A DNA stretch of 64,000 bases from Phoronis australis (GCA_002633005.1 NMRA01000005.1:65413-129412); one strand, 5' to 3'. Positions 46,186 through 58,800 are shown, numbered from the stretch's first letter. The notes: generated from the letters alone by a model not told the origin. Numbers and translations are program-made.

Positions 46186-46600
46186 ACGATTCACACCAAA
46201 GTGACTCATTTCAAATCAAAAATTAAACAAACTCAGAAGTTGTGCAGACCCAAACGTTGTGAGATGGAGAGCCCAACTGTACCCTCGGCCATATCTGAAG
46301 TTAGAGGTGGCCAGCACAGAGAAACCCGTCGCAAACTTATTGAGCTCCAGCCAGCATCGGCTGTTCAAGAAGTACAGAAACGCGCACCAGCTGATGAGAA
46401 TATTTGCAGTGATTTAGCACTGAACACTTCTTGAAATCTACAAGTGCATCTTCGTCTGAAAAGAAGGTTGTTGAAAGAGCTTCTAGTATTTTGAAGGATG
46501 AAGAACTGAAATATGCCATTACAGAACAACGTATGAAGGAAAATGATGCTATAGCCAAATCCATAACTGGCTCAAAGCATGATGTATTTATCATTTACAA
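46186..46600 (+). pseudogene. Coding remnant with splice-like ends, unknown
   Basis: After a good acceptor (CTCTTACAG, exon from 46186) one frame reads TKVTHFKSKIKQTQKLCRPK through GGQHRETRRKLIELQPASAV to a stop at 46434. A shifted frame from about 46413 reads FSTEHFLKSTSASSSEKKVV, then ASSILKDEELKYAITEQRMK and ends at AA|GTAAAG (46601). It could be two overlapping frames of one frameshifted gene. The charged, helix-prone composition suggests genuine former coding sequence. Family not recognised. Confidence 0.35.
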
Positions 46601-46604
46601 GTAA

Positions 46605-48880
46605 AGAACAAAACTCTTATGACATGTTATTCCAGTTTGGCTGGACCATCATTGTCAATGAGATGAAACTTAAATTTCCGGTGTTGTTCTCACTTATTGT
46701 AAGGGTCATGTTAACTCCTGACAATAGGTCAAGCGGAAAGAAGGTAGATAGCATAATACCAAGAATTTCTGTTATAATGCCCTGTGCATGCAATCTAGAA
46801 GTCAGCCTCTTTGTCTGGTACAGCGAGTGATATCGAATGTCCTGTTAAGTAGCTTAGTGGAGGTTAAGGTATGTCACGTTCATCTTGGCTTAAAACAACT
46901 TTAAATTATTTTAAAGTCAGTGTAAATTGTGGCATTTTAGTACAATTTACAATACATGCCCATAGTCAGAATAAGAAAATGTAGAAAAATTCAAACAAAA
47001 AATACTAATTGATGCAAATCTGAATAGTTTTCTTCAACAACTTGTATTTCAGATAAACATTGCGTCTCTTTTGATAAAGTCTCTCTGTGGTCTATGTTTC
47101 TAGTAAACAGTGAACCAATGCATGAGCAGGTAATACATGAATACAATGCTACCTTGAAGGAGAGACATCTAAAGTTATTTTTTGTTTTATTTTTTTAAAT
47201 TGTCACTGCTACTTAAGGTGTAACCAGCCAAAATTCTACTACAGTCAAACCTTGTTAGAATGAACCTGTTTTTAACGTTTGCTCACTCATAACATTCTTT
47301 TCCTAAGACAACTATACCACTTGGAAATTACTTTGGTTAAATTTAACGTCAGATACAACGGGTTTTTCAAAAGTCTTGAGAGGTTTTGTTATAACATAAT
47401 TTTTACTGTGTGTAAGTGCTTCACGGTATATTGTTGACCTTTCTCTATGTGTAAGGGAATGTACAAGCCAGGTGGTAAGAGTGTGCCTTCTACAGCTTAG
47501 TTTTCTGTTTCCAGTGTCAAGAGGGATGCTAATAACCCTCCTGGCATATCCTGTAATGACTGTGGCCCTTCGAACTTTAGTAATTTATAGATGCTTCTTC
47601 TGGCTTTCTACTTTGAGAGATGCTTAATGTTCTCTAGCGTCACTGGTATGTGACTGCGCAAGCATTCTGGGGACTAATTATTGGTGAATGTGCATGCTCA
47701 AAAACTTTGAAAACCTATAAGAAATGAAAAAATATTCAATGCATGGTAAAAATTCTCCAGTTTGGGACAATGAACTTTTAAATTATTTTTGCTCAGTGTC
47801 AAGAGGTTGTACCGTACAAAATTTTGAAAGTAGGCAATAAAGGGTATACCATGATGTTGTTGAACAGCTGATTCTACTTTCATTCTATGTTGACACAAAA
47901 TGCATTGCGAAATTTAGTATAAATATGATGGACAACACCAAAATAAATCATTGTCTCTAACCATGAAAATTCAACTTTGGCTGGTCGTATTTTAGTGGCT
48001 GCCCCAAACTGGAGAATATATATATATATAGACTAAAAGTGGGTGGACCCTCAAGAAGAGGTCTCATTGCCGCACTCTCACTGCTTGTGATCATTTTTTA
48101 GTGCCCGTGCCTGCACACATACACACTGGGATTGGAAATCAGCTTTTCCTATAACACTGTTGTCTACAGCATGCACTTTTGTTTGTTTAAATATCGAAAT
48201 AACTTTTGTGGAAACTGGTGGTATATATTGTAGTGTACTTAAGTATGCCTGTTTTGATCATACTGCATTCGAATAAAATTCCGGTTCCATGATGAGATGC
48301 TGAACAAATAATTGCAGTTGACATGCTTAAAAAATGACATCTAGCTCTGAGGAATATGGACATTTTTGGAAATTGCCATTTTGTCATGATTATTGCCTGT
48401 TATAATTAAATCTGCAGCTGTTGTTTACAGAGGGTACATTATGTAGTCATAAAGAAACTGTTATTAATTAAAAAATGAAACTGTTATTATTTAATCCTGA
48501 TTGAAGTGTACAGATTTTCCAGGTATTTGACCGTCTTTCAGCTATTGGTATAATTCTTAATGTATCACTATGCTAATTTGGTGCCAGGCATTTAATAATA
48601 ATAAAAATAAAGTGTTTCTGTTAAGAATTGTTTCTGCTCAGGCAAGTTGAATTTTAAAATTTTGCAGATCTGATGCTCTATGTTTCTTATCCTTGTCATC
48701 CCTGATTTTGTGGATTTTGTTAAATGGCTTTCATATTCGGTATTGAAAAATTTGATGATCAATTGTTGGCCGTGTTGGAGTTCATGAGGCTTGATTTTAG
48801 CAAGTGTGATTGTTATCACCTAGCTCCTGCTTGGCCCCTTGCCAAACCAGATCAAGGCTATGTTGGCCATTGTGATCGAC
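46605..48880. other. No gene seen
   Basis: AT-rich; short AT microsatellite at about 48018-48030. No ORF with recognisable content. Confidence 0.45.
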
Positions 48881-48886
48881 TAATAG

Positions 48887-49166
48887 CAGGGGCGGATCCA
48901 GGATTTTGAGTTAAGGGGGGGGGCCAGGGGATAACCAGAATTTCGGCAGATGCGCAAGCCCAGCCTAAAATGTGGGGATGCAGGGGTCTCGAATTTTGGG
49001 TTTGAGAACCTGTTGACTAAAAAAAGAAAGGGGTATGCATTGCCTAATCACCCCCGAGCCCCCCTGGTTTCACGCATGTGCAATTCGCATCAGAACTCCA
49101 AAATGGTATCTGGTAGAATTTTAGAGGGGCCATGACCCCCTTGCCCCCCCCCTAAATCCTCCACTG
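48887..49166. mobile_element. G-rich MITE, 5-bp target duplication
   Basis: CAGGGGCGGATCCAGGATTT at the left and, inverted, CAGTGGAGGATTTAG at the right. It is flanked by the exact 5-bp duplication AATAG (48882-48886 and 49167-49171). The interior has poly-G and poly-C runs next to the ends. CAG…CTG termini recall hAT elements, although those usually give 8-bp duplications. A second complete copy is at 61840-62077. Confidence 0.75.
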
Positions 49167-49349
49167 AATAGAGCCAAGTTACGTGACCTCATGTAATTAT
49201 GAAAACAAAGTTAGTGTTCACCAGTTCACCTTCTTCACCAAAAGAAAGAATTAGAGCTTCCCGGCTATTTATCTCTGTTGGGCCAGAATGGCATTCAGCG
49301 GGCCGATTACTAGACACACAGACTTTACTGAGTTCTCAAATTGTCGCCG

Positions 49350-49678
49350 GGCTGCAAGCAAGTCCGTGTAGATAGGCAGTACTTCCATCATCCCGTCGGC
49401 AATATACCGACCACATGGCCACCACTGACACACACCTTTACACATCGGATTTGTTTCGGCTTAAGCCACTGTGTCGGGGTTTTCTTGGTCTTATTCACTT
49501 CCACCACTGTCCGTTTTAATAAAATGCAACTACTTAAATCCGTGGTCGCCACACTTCGTAATTTGTAAACTGAAAAGGGTTTCCCAACTTTCAACCAATG
49601 GGAATGGCGGAATGTTATGTTGTCAGTTTCATTACTTTAACCAATGGGAGGCCATATTAAACAACATTCTACAGTGCT
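49350..49678 (+). repeat. Dispersed repeat, inverted partner at 59940-60260
   Basis: Contains CACTTCCACCACTGTCCGTT with TTAATAAA. It also contains TTTCAACCAATGGGAATGGC and CATTACTTTAACCAATGGGA. All three recur in order on the minus strand at 59940-60260. The two copies flank the LRR-Ig gene in opposite orientation. Confidence 0.7.
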
Positions 49679-49943
49679 AACTTTCTTGTTAAGGGAAGGC
49701 CTTAGGTCTTGAGTGGAAATAGCCTCCTGTAGTCTATTAAACCAGTTCTTTTCTCTGCATAAGATCTCAAAGTTTGCCAAACAGGAAGGATGAAAGTTTG
49801 AAGAACTTGAAGACCACTATGTGTGAATAACACAAGGCCAATATTTTCGATGGTTTGGTAACGATGGAATCATCTTTTCCCATCAAATTTAAAAAATATC
49901 ATTTCTTTTGAAGATCATTATTAGGAAAGTATTCGGTTGATGA

Positions 49944-49959
49944 GGGGGGGGGGGGGGGG
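49944..49959 (+). repeat. Poly-G run (16)
   Basis: Sixteen consecutive G residues; a candidate for sequencing length error and for G-quadruplex formation on one strand. Confidence 0.9.
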
Positions 49960-50920
49960 TGGCTCGTAGTAGACTTGCATATCCCAGTGAAATTGGCGGA
50001 AGAATGATTTTTTGATAACCTTGTGGGGTGTACATGTTTAACGAATTATTAAATTTCTTTTAAAAAGTATGTGGACTACGATTCTCGGAATGCAAGTTTA
50101 ACTCTTAAATTGTAAAGTGATATGCCGGTAATGAACCAGAGTTCACGTTAACCCTAAGGAATTCTGATAAATTTCTTGAGGCGGCCTCCAAACCCCTGTG
50201 GGATGCTCCGCCTCCCCTGCGGCCCGGTTGCCCGTCAAGTACTGCCTTCGGGAATCGCCCACAAATTCCATTATATCAGCGTGTATCACGGATTTCAAAA
50301 GTCTTGCAACTTAACAACCACCACGCAATTCAAATGTGACGCCCTACGTCCTGTTCTGGTAATCTTTACGAGTTCATTGGCTTCGAGTTTACGTGCCTAT
50401 GTATTTACGAGAATGGATAGTTCCATATACTTTACTGAAAATAAGAAGTTAATCTTGTAAGAACTTTAAGACACTTATGACTGATACAGGGTGAACTTTT
50501 GAGTAAATTCAACTCCAGCTTCTAAATTGGGCTAATTCTAGAAATTGGACATGGAATGGAACATATTTAAAAAAACAATGATGTTCATAAGAGATATTAC
50601 TGCAAATAAAATTTCCATACGTTGCATTACACATAGTTTTTACGTTATAAATCAAACCTTTGTAAGGTATGAACCACTTAAAACTGGATGACTTCATTTT
50701 TCAGGAAAAAGGCAATTACAGAGAAGGCCACCTAAGCGACTCTTCAAATTAATCCTGTCAAGCAGACGATCCATTGAGTTAAGACCAGACTTGCCCAGTC
50801 CACCAGCCGATCGCCTGAGGCAGACGACAGTTTCATCCACGCGACAAGATCCTAAGAGAGACACCTGCTTACTCCAGTCAACACGAGTGAAGCGTTTGGT
50901 AACCAGCCTAGCGTGAACAA
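49960..50920. other. Upstream region of the LRR-Ig gene
   Basis: No ORF is supported. A 5' UTR probably lies in the last few hundred bases. I do not see a convincing TATA element or splice-joined leader exon. Confidence 0.35.
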
Positions 50921-50923
50921 AGA

Positions 50924-53728
50924 ATGTCACCGAATTTCGCTCTTCGTGGATTGATCGTGGCGGCAAAAATAATTAACGTGTGTTATTGCCTCTGTCCCCC
51001 AGGCTTACATTCACATGACTGGACTTTGGTCGATAAAATGATTGATAAAACAGACACAACCGCGTTAGTTATGAATTTTTGTCGAATACGCGATATAGAA
51101 ACTGCGGCATTTCAGTCTTTGTTTGGCACATTAATTCTAGATTTAGAGGGAAACCGCATCTTTCACTTACGAGATGAAATGATGATCACGATGTTTTCTT
51201 TAAAAGTTCTGTCTCTGAAAAGCAATTCAATTGCAGTGCTTACCAACAGAACGTTTTCAGGTCTTTTTAATTTAGTTCATCTCAATCTGGGTAATAACAA
51301 AATTCATGAACTCGACTTCTCTTTCCAAAATTTACCTGCGTTAATAAAACTTATTCTAGCGAACAATCGGATATCGAAATTAGAAAAAGGCCTTTTCGAC
51401 TCTAATGTAAACTTACGCTTCATCGATCTCGCAAATAACCGAATATCTTTTATTGAAAACAAGACGTTTGGTACATTGAGGGAGCTACGGAACGTATATT
51501 TGTCAGGCAATTTACTGGTGGAAATAAGGTTGTTAAAAGACGCTCTACCGACAGCTCCAAGTGTTACAAATCTGGAGATCAGTGACAATATATTTCAAGA
51601 CTTGTTGCCACTTCCTTTGAGATGGCTCAGAACTATGAAGTTGAGTTCGTGCAAGTTTCGTTACTTAAACACATGCTCATTGCGTGATATGGACAGTCCA
51701 CTGACTTTAGACTTGAGCAACAATGCCATTCAACTGATCGACACACATACTTGTTGTGCCAACATCAGCCTGGTAGCTCTTTACCTCGGAAACAATAAGT
51801 TGAGCAAACTATCGCCAACTTATCTTGAGTGCTTTAGAAAAATTGCACGTCTGTTTATTGACCACAACAATGTCAGTACCATAGAGCAGCAGACATTTCG
51901 ACATAACAGATATCTAATTCTTTTGTCGATGGAGTTCAATCTACTGCGGTCGCTGGACCGTGGAATGTTTGATGGGCTATCGGAACTCAAATCGTTATTG
52001 CTCAGAAGCAACAAGATCACAAACATAGAAAACAATACGTTTTCAGGTTTGCCACGATTGAAGAATTTAGACCTATTTGGAAATCTTATCAAAATTATTT
52101 ACCCGGAAATGTTTACCGGGCTTCACAGTCTTCAAACATTGATTCTAACCCAAAATCCCGTGTCAAAATTTGTCCCTGGCAATTTTTCAAGCATCGTCTC
52201 CATCACTAGGTATGCTCTCACCCACACTGGTTCCTCCAAAGAAACACTGGTTTTGCTTTGTAGTCTTAAGAGTCTTGAAGATGTAACCTACGTTAGCACT
52301 AATCTCGACTTCAACACTGCCAGTCCTTGTGGGCATTCACTGAAGGTATTACAAATTGAGAACTGCACACTGACGAATGGAGTAAATCTTCCAATGTTTG
52401 AAACTTTTGATAAACTAGAAACCATAATCATCAGAAACAGTCCATTAAAAATTGTCCATAACAACACATTCAAAGGACTGGATTATCTCAAACATATACG
52501 TTTGAGAAGTAACAACTTGACAGCCACAGATGATTACGCCTTCGAGGACTTGGTCTGTCTGACGCATTTAACGATAACTGGAAACAGAATACGTTTTATC
52601 AACGAACTCTTACTCAGAAATCTTACGAGTCTTCAAGAACTGGATTTTCAGAACAACTTCATTGAAAATATGTCCTCGTCAGCGTTCGCCTCATTGAAAC
52701 AACTAGCCATCATGACACTTGGGTCAAACCATATCAAATTTCTCCACAGAAAATTATTTAATGGTCTGCAGAACCTCATTCTCTTCGATGCATCTTATAA
52801 TCGCCTCACGCATCTTCCGGGGGGTATTTTTGATTCTCTAGTGTCACTCAGAGTTTTGAGATTGTCCCACAATCAAATAAGACAAGTGGACATAGGCCTA
52901 TTTCGGGCAATAAATCGTTTACGCATTCTAACCATGGACAATAATAATCTTACACAGATTGTTGCGTCTTTGTTAGATCGATTGCCATCTTTACAAATTT
53001 TAGCGGTTGACGGCAATAACTTGCAAACAATACCAAGTCGTTTGCAGCAAAAAATGATTTCTCCTCAATTTCGTACAAGAAAAATTTTCTTTGAAAAAAA
53101 ACCCCTACACTGCAATTGTGATTTGCTATTGTTGAGACATCTATTGGAGATTACGCCATCTAATCGCTTTACTGATTACCGTACTAATAAGAGGACATTT
53201 CCAACGTGTTCTACGCCAGTAGCAACTAACCACAGTCTACAATCCATGATGGCAGCGCCATTTGCTTGCAGTTCACCAACTTTACTGACCATTAACATCG
53301 ATAAAACCCCGACACATTTTACTATTAAATGTCAGGCAACAGCAGATCCACCTCCTCAACTGACTTTGATATCTCCTACTGGAAAGGAAATTACTTTCAA
53401 TCCCAACAACAAGCTAAACTGGACAACGACGACCAGTTTAATAACCCTCTCTCGCCAAACGTTTGTTAACGGAACGTACTGTTGTAAGGCGTCCAACCAC
53501 CATGGGTTTCAAAAGGTATGCACAGACAAGCAACTCCATAAACAGAAACCAGTGGAAACACAACCTCCTCACAATGACCTAGCAGAAATTCAAACATCTA
53601 CATACGTGATTGGTGTTTCAGGGACAGTAGGTTTTATTATTGGCTTGTCTGTTTTGTTTATTTATTTGTTCAAACGGCATCGTCGGCCAACACCTGTGAC
53701 GCATGATACTGAAATGAACTCTATCTAG
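50924..53728 (+). CDS. Single-exon LRR-Ig transmembrane protein
   Basis: Predicted type I surface protein of 934 residues. A hydrophobic N-terminus (about 9-24, Cys 20, 22, 24) suggests a signal peptide, though Lys15 makes it atypical. From about 60 to 725 runs an array of roughly 25 leucine-rich repeats (LxxLxLxxNxI). An LRR C-terminal cap follows with Cys730, 732, 762 and 782 (HCNCD motif). Then comes an Ig-like domain with Cys803 paired to 853 or 854 (GTYCCKASN), plus an extra Cys866. One membrane span lies at about 894-916 and is stopped by KRHRR; an 18-residue tail follows with no TIR domain or ITAM. LRR-Ig proteins serve as neuronal adhesion/signalling or immune recognition receptors; intronless expanded sets occur in invertebrate deuterostomes. 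The ligand is unknown. The frame is intact over 2.8 kb, arguing for a functional gene. It could also be a recent retrocopy. Confidence 0.9.
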   Translation: MSPNFALRGLIVAAKIINVCYCLCPPGLHSHDWTLVDKMIDKTDTTALVMNFCRIRDIETAAFQSLFGTLILDLEGNRIFHLRDEMMITMFSLKVLSLKSNSIAVLTNRTFSGLFNLVHLNLGNNKIHELDFSFQNLPALIKLILANNRISKLEKGLFDSNVNLRFIDLANNRISFIENKTFGTLRELRNVYLSGNLLVEIRLLKDALPTAPSVTNLEISDNIFQDLLPLPLRWLRTMKLSSCKFRYLNTCSLRDMDSPLTLDLSNNAIQLIDTHTCCANISLVALYLGNNKLSKLSPTYLECFRKIARLFIDHNNVSTIEQQTFRHNRYLILLSMEFNLLRSLDRGMFDGLSELKSLLLRSNKITNIENNTFSGLPRLKNLDLFGNLIKIIYPEMFTGLHSLQTLILTQNPVSKFVPGNFSSIVSITRYALTHTGSSKETLVLLCSLKSLEDVTYVSTNLDFNTASPCGHSLKVLQIENCTLTNGVNLPMFETFDKLETIIIRNSPLKIVHNNTFKGLDYLKHIRLRSNNLTATDDYAFEDLVCLTHLTITGNRIRFINELLLRNLTSLQELDFQNNFIENMSSSAFASLKQLAIMTLGSNHIKFLHRKLFNGLQNLILFDASYNRLTHLPGGIFDSLVSLRVLRLSHNQIRQVDIGLFRAINRLRILTMDNNNLTQIVASLLDRLPSLQILAVDGNNLQTIPSRLQQKMISPQFRTRKIFFEKKPLHCNCDLLLLRHLLEITPSNRFTDYRTNKRTFPTCSTPVATNHSLQSMMAAPFACSSPTLLTINIDKTPTHFTIKCQATADPPPQLTLISPTGKEITFNPNNKLNWTTTTSLITLSRQTFVNGTYCCKASNHHGFQKVCTDKQLHKQKPVETQPPHNDLAEIQTSTYVIGVSGTVGFIIGLSVLFIYLFKRHRRPTPVTHDTEMNSI

Positions 53729-54334
53729 AAAAACACCGAAATTTGGCCATAGTTTCAATACAAAGTGTCGGTGACAGAAACGACGAGTCTTGAAAAGGAA
53801 TTCTCGAATTGAGAGTAGCTGCTGCGGCCTGTCCGCAAGTAGTTATCCTTATGGATAGTGTAAGATACGGATGAGCACCTAGTTTCTTTGTCTTTCTCAA
53901 AATTCAGTTCTATCACAGTTTCCTTTCGGAGAACCATTGAAATCATTGAGGTGTTTCTTAATGGCCTCATCTGTCGGAGGCTAAGGAAATGAGTAACGAG
54001 AAAATAGGTGGCTGACTGGAAATGAAGTAGATCTGTACGGACTCGTTATCAGACCTAATGATACAACATGAGACAGAAGTGGATTGGAACTTCGTGAACC
54101 CCGAATTTACGGCTGAAATGCGCTGCAAACTCGCACATGATTATCATTTATACAGGAAACGTTCACGTTGTTTTGGGATTTGCAGTCAATGTCTCATAAA
54201 TAAGGTCTGTTTGCAGTTTAATTTTTATAGTGGACAGCTAACTTTTTTAACATTTTTGTTCTGCTTTGAACATGATCAGCAGAATTCTATGATCTATGTC
54301 ACTTTGATGTCGTAAACGTTACAAATTACTATTT

Positions 54335-54340
54335 AATAAA
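54335..54340 (+). terminator. Candidate polyadenylation signal for LRR-Ig gene
   Basis: AATAAA about 607 bp after the stop codon, the first canonical signal on the plus strand after the gene. An unrelated 85-residue ORF at 54058-54315 lies in the presumed 3' UTR. Confidence 0.45.
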
Positions 54341-54344
54341 TGAA

Positions 54345-56770
54345 CAGAAATATGAAGTCTTTATTTAGTTATTCTATTAAAATTATCAAATTCCACCCCA
54401 GGCTGTGAGTCGCAAGAAGCCACCTAAATGTGTCAGGGGTTGACTATTGCCCTGTGTTCTTCCGTAGCGGATCGGCCAAAATATATTTCTATGAACACCA
54501 TCGATCGCGTCTGTCTTCTTCACCGTTATCATGTACAATGTTCATGTCCAACACGTTCATGAATGCAACAAGCAAAAAGTGATAAAAAACGCCTCATCAC
54601 AGAATGATCTGATATTTTTCGTGAAAGATGGCATTGCATGCCACCTTCTATATTTCTCGAAAGCTCCACCTAATAATCATGGAAACGTATAGTTTCCAGT
54701 CAGTTTTGAGTCCTGTGACAGACAGTTGAATTTTACCCAGGTCCGCAGGAAGGCAAAAATTATTGGNAAAGGTTACCTTCTAATTGTCAAAAAATCATTC
54801 GATTTTCGTAGAAACATAAACATGTAATTTAGAAACCAACAATCGATTACATGAGCAATGCGTTTTACTTGATTTAATGACTTAATTCCTCTGTGTTCTC
54901 CTGTTTCTGAGTTTAAACGACAAATCTCCTAAGTCGAAAAGCAATGCATTTATTGTCATTTGAATTGTAAGTATATTTTAGGGAATCGTCCGATTTCATC
55001 AATGTCTTTGAGAGTTATTTTAGATAGGTAAGAATCGTTTAAATGTACTTTACTATTTGGCGATCGACTGAGGTACAGCTAAGTTCATTGAAACATCGTC
55101 AATTCTTATCTGTCGATTTGTGTAGATACATAAACATCTAAATCAGAAACCTAAGAATTTGTTTGTGAAAACGGATTGTTATAAGCAATTTCCACAGTCA
55201 TGCTCACAGATTTTTGACAGGGAACCGGGAACATGGGAGTCGGGGCATTCGCATTAAGAGGTAACTGTGACGGTTCACGAGTTAAAGTTGAATTTCAAAA
55301 ACCTTGACATCTTTGTTTATGATTGCAAGTGCTTTGAGCACTCTCATTTAACATGTGCAAGTCATCACAAATCGTAGCCCCAACAGTCTATTCGACATGT
55401 GCAAATTCTTTATACAACCAACTCCTAGTAACGATCTTCAAAGAAATACAATTCTTGTGATACTGTGGGAATAACCAACCATCGGAAATATTACTTTTGT
55501 GTAATTCACAAATAGTGGTCTTGGCAGTGTCGGATTTACAAGCATCGAGAGACAATGCCCCCAAACCGCCCCACCGAGAGAAAGTCCCGTCTGAAAGGGA
55601 CTCCTTAAGACGAAAGACTGGACATCATTAAGCTTGGAGGAGAGTGACAATTCATTACATACCCTACAAGAAGTGCCCTTCCTCAAGGTGAAAGCCGGTT
55701 GTATGATTTCACCAAAAACAGGAAATCGAGCCCCTCAAGAATTTGTCAATAAAAATACAAAGGGGTGGCCACTTCAATGTCGTTAATGGCCCCATTCGAG
55801 GGCTGGGCCCCTAAATATGAAAAGACCTATATTTTCAAATATCAGGAAATGCACAGCAATTGATATTATCTGTCAGGTCATCAATTTTTCTCAAGTGATA
55901 TTCGATTTCGAGAAAAAAAACCAACAGAGCGACAAATGTTTTCGCTATCTTTTGCCAGAGAGTGGCCTGCGGAAAAATATAGTTTTGCATTCGAAAATTG
56001 TTTTATTGAATTAAAATTTTCTCGATTTTTCGAAACACATATATGAATGATTAAGTGTACGTTTTCGAGTGCGTTTAGACCATAGATACTCAGATCAGGT
56101 TGGAAAATGTCCATTAAACGCTCAAATGTTATTATGCAATTTACCGTCTCAGTACTGAAGATATACGCCCAATAAAAATAGAATGAAAATTCCCGTACAA
56201 AACCACTTCTAAAATATATGGTTCGCCCCTCATTCAACGTTGTGGTATTGCCAACTATGTCTACTTGTTCAAAGGCACATATATACTGAAATCTTAATAG
56301 CGTGATAACAAATCAGGCAATGAAGACACTACTTTCACAACACTGGCCTTCTCATTTCTCTTGTGGCCTCAGCATTTTTGAGATTTGTCTCTCATATTGG
56401 CAGTTCGAACTTCGTATTGAATATTAAAGCTGACTTCATTTAAATTTACAAGACACGCAATCCCACTATTACTCAATTTGGGTTAAATACTAGATAATGT
56501 GCATTTAGGCATACGAAGCAATAGGATTTAATTATGCGAGTTTATATATTTGCTGAAAATTTAAGGCCTGTAAAATTTGATTATGGACTTTATACCAATT
56601 TACCAGAAATTTCCAAACGTGGCCACTGATTTTTAGTAAAATGTAGTAAAAATATACAGACACAGCAAAACAACGGTAGCAATAACCAGACCAATTTTAG
56701 TTTGATATATACAATATACCATCTTGTATATGTTATACTTTGGGGCTATGGCCATATGTATAGAATTCAA
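54345..56770. other. No gene seen
   Basis: Unresolved base at 54767. ORFs at 55438-55686 and 55881-56237 (minus) lack recognisable motifs. Confidence 0.45.
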
Positions 56771-56774
56771 ACAT

Positions 56775-57073
56775 GGGCGCACCCGAGGGGGGTTGGGGGG
56801 GGGGGACAAAAAGTCCGAGTAAACGAGACAGAAGTCCACAAAGTCCACAAGAATGATTCTGCGCGGTTCACCCCCACGCTTGCCGACGTACTTGTTTACC
56901 GGCTTGACCACAATGCAACATTCTGACCCATTTCCAATAATGCGGCGTTGCAACTCCGCTATTCGTAGGCCTGAACCTAGTGGCCCCGTTTTTTTTAGTC
57001 CTCCTTGACGTTGTCAGTAAAAGGTGCGCATATCGAAAAATTAGAGCCCCCTTTCATTTTAGGCTGGGCACGC
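56775..57073. mobile_element. Possible G-rich MITE
   Basis: GGGCGCACCCGAGGGGGG at the left and GCTGGGCACGCCC at the right pair imperfectly (GGGCGyrCCC). The poly-G run just inside one end resembles the 48887 family in design but has different termini. No target duplication found. Confidence 0.35.
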
Positions 57074-57859
57074 CCTTTTTAAAACATCCAATGCATCGAA
57101 TGAACTGCCAGCCTTTTATTCGACTTGTAGGCATTCAGTTTGACTTGCTCCGAAGTTAATTTACGAAAACTGACAACTTCACAACTCTCTTTTCAGTACT
57201 CGCAATTTGAAAAGTTACTTGGCTTCACGAAGTAATCCAATTTGGTTACAGGAGATCAAGACGGAAAGTATTTTTCCAAGTGTCCCAACTTCCTCAACAG
57301 ACTAACTAACGAAATGAAATTTCCTACCATTTAGCTGGATGTTTGGCGAGTTCTTTTAATCACTGTTTATGAACATATATAAAACTTGCTTGTCAGTAAA
57401 AAGAAGTGCATGTACATGAATCATCAAATACCAAAATCCAAAAATCCCAATGTATGACTAGATGTCTATCCGATTTGCTTATCATTTTACCGTCGCACTT
57501 GGCCTTTAGAGTACTGTTTTGAGTTTCTGAGTTACATTGGCGCAATTAATCACTGACAAGTAAATCGATAGTACATCGCCATCAAATGATTTACGGTTAT
57601 GTCTAGACTGCACATTTAACCAAATGTCTACAAAAACTGTAAACTTTAACTCAGTAAAAGTGTTTTTTCTGAAAGTAGAAAGCTTTTAGAATTTGATTGC
57701 GGGCTGTCTACAAATCTGGCGTCAACTGGGCCACGTGACCTTGTCTTTTTATCAAAATTCAGACAAAAAGAAATGCACATTCATAGCACAACAACGGTAT
57801 CAATAACATAACGAACTTGAATTTGATACAAACGTTCAAGACGAAATCTCAAAAACGAT

Positions 57860-58800
57860 GATGCAGTTTTCTGAAGGTGATGTAGGATCGTAGAAAAATG
57901 TTCAAATTTGGCCAACTTCGGAACATCATATCTCAGAAATGGCTGACCTGATTCATATGAAGGTTTCAGATACTAAGCTTTTTGCACTGATCTCCAAAAC
58001 TCTGTTAGGGATTGTCTTTAAAATGTTCTCCTTTTGAATGAGGGACCACGAAAAAATATGACTTTGATGATTTTCATAAACACATTTTAAAGTTCCATGA
58101 AACAAAAACGAAAACAACTTATTATAAATGACTTATTTTTATTAAAATCGCATTAGCAAAAATTGATTTTCAAGCCTCAGAAGTGGGGCTCCCTGTATTA
58201 ACATAGGGGCAACACCGGAAGACCACCAATAGCGGGGCACCGTGCATTAACGAATGAACCCCCCATTTGGTGAATTGGGCATTGCGTATGTTATTTTAAT
58301 AAGAACCAGTAATTTAAAATAATAAACTGTTCCGGAAATAATATTTTAGAAAACTGTAACAGCATTTTCGAGATCTCATCTTGAAATTTATATCAGATAA
58401 ATTTTAATCATATTTTTGATAAACCTGTTTTGCTATTCATGTACCTTTCTTTTGTTTTGCTAAATTTACTAAAAAGACATGATCATATTACCCAATTAAA
58501 AACAGATTGGTAAAAAGTCAAAAATCAAATTTTGCATGCTTTCTTCTTTTAGAAAATATATATTCTTAATTTACTATAGCTTTGCATGTATTTGGTTAGA
58601 TAACCTTAAACACCATTTCATTTTGTTCTATGCAACATTTGATTTTTCATACAGGTCTTAAAATTCAATCAATTCCCAATAGCGTTTTTGAGAATACAGC
58701 GTAAAGCATCAGAGTACATGAAAAGTTTGATTTGAATTCGGCCTGCCATTCCTGAGATATGGCGTTCCCCGGCTGACCAATTTGGGGTGGCTTCCAAATC
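57860..58800 (+). repeat. Diverged dispersed repeat, copy 2
   Basis: Same motif order as 29985-30880: TTCAAATTTGGCCAACTTCG, ATATCTCAGAAATGG, AAGGTTTCAGATACTAAGC, later AAAAATCAAATTTTGCATGC and GTATTTGGTTAGATA. Unrelated spacer lengths indicate old insertions. Confidence 0.55.

Noticed and set aside
54058-54315. 85-residue ORF downstream of the LRR-Ig gene
   Set aside because: Short, no motif, and within the presumed 3' UTR before the AATAAA at 54335.
56633-56953. 106-residue minus-strand ORF
   Set aside because: It reads through a poly-G/poly-C run at the end of a possible MITE; Pro/Gly content is due to the homopolymer.
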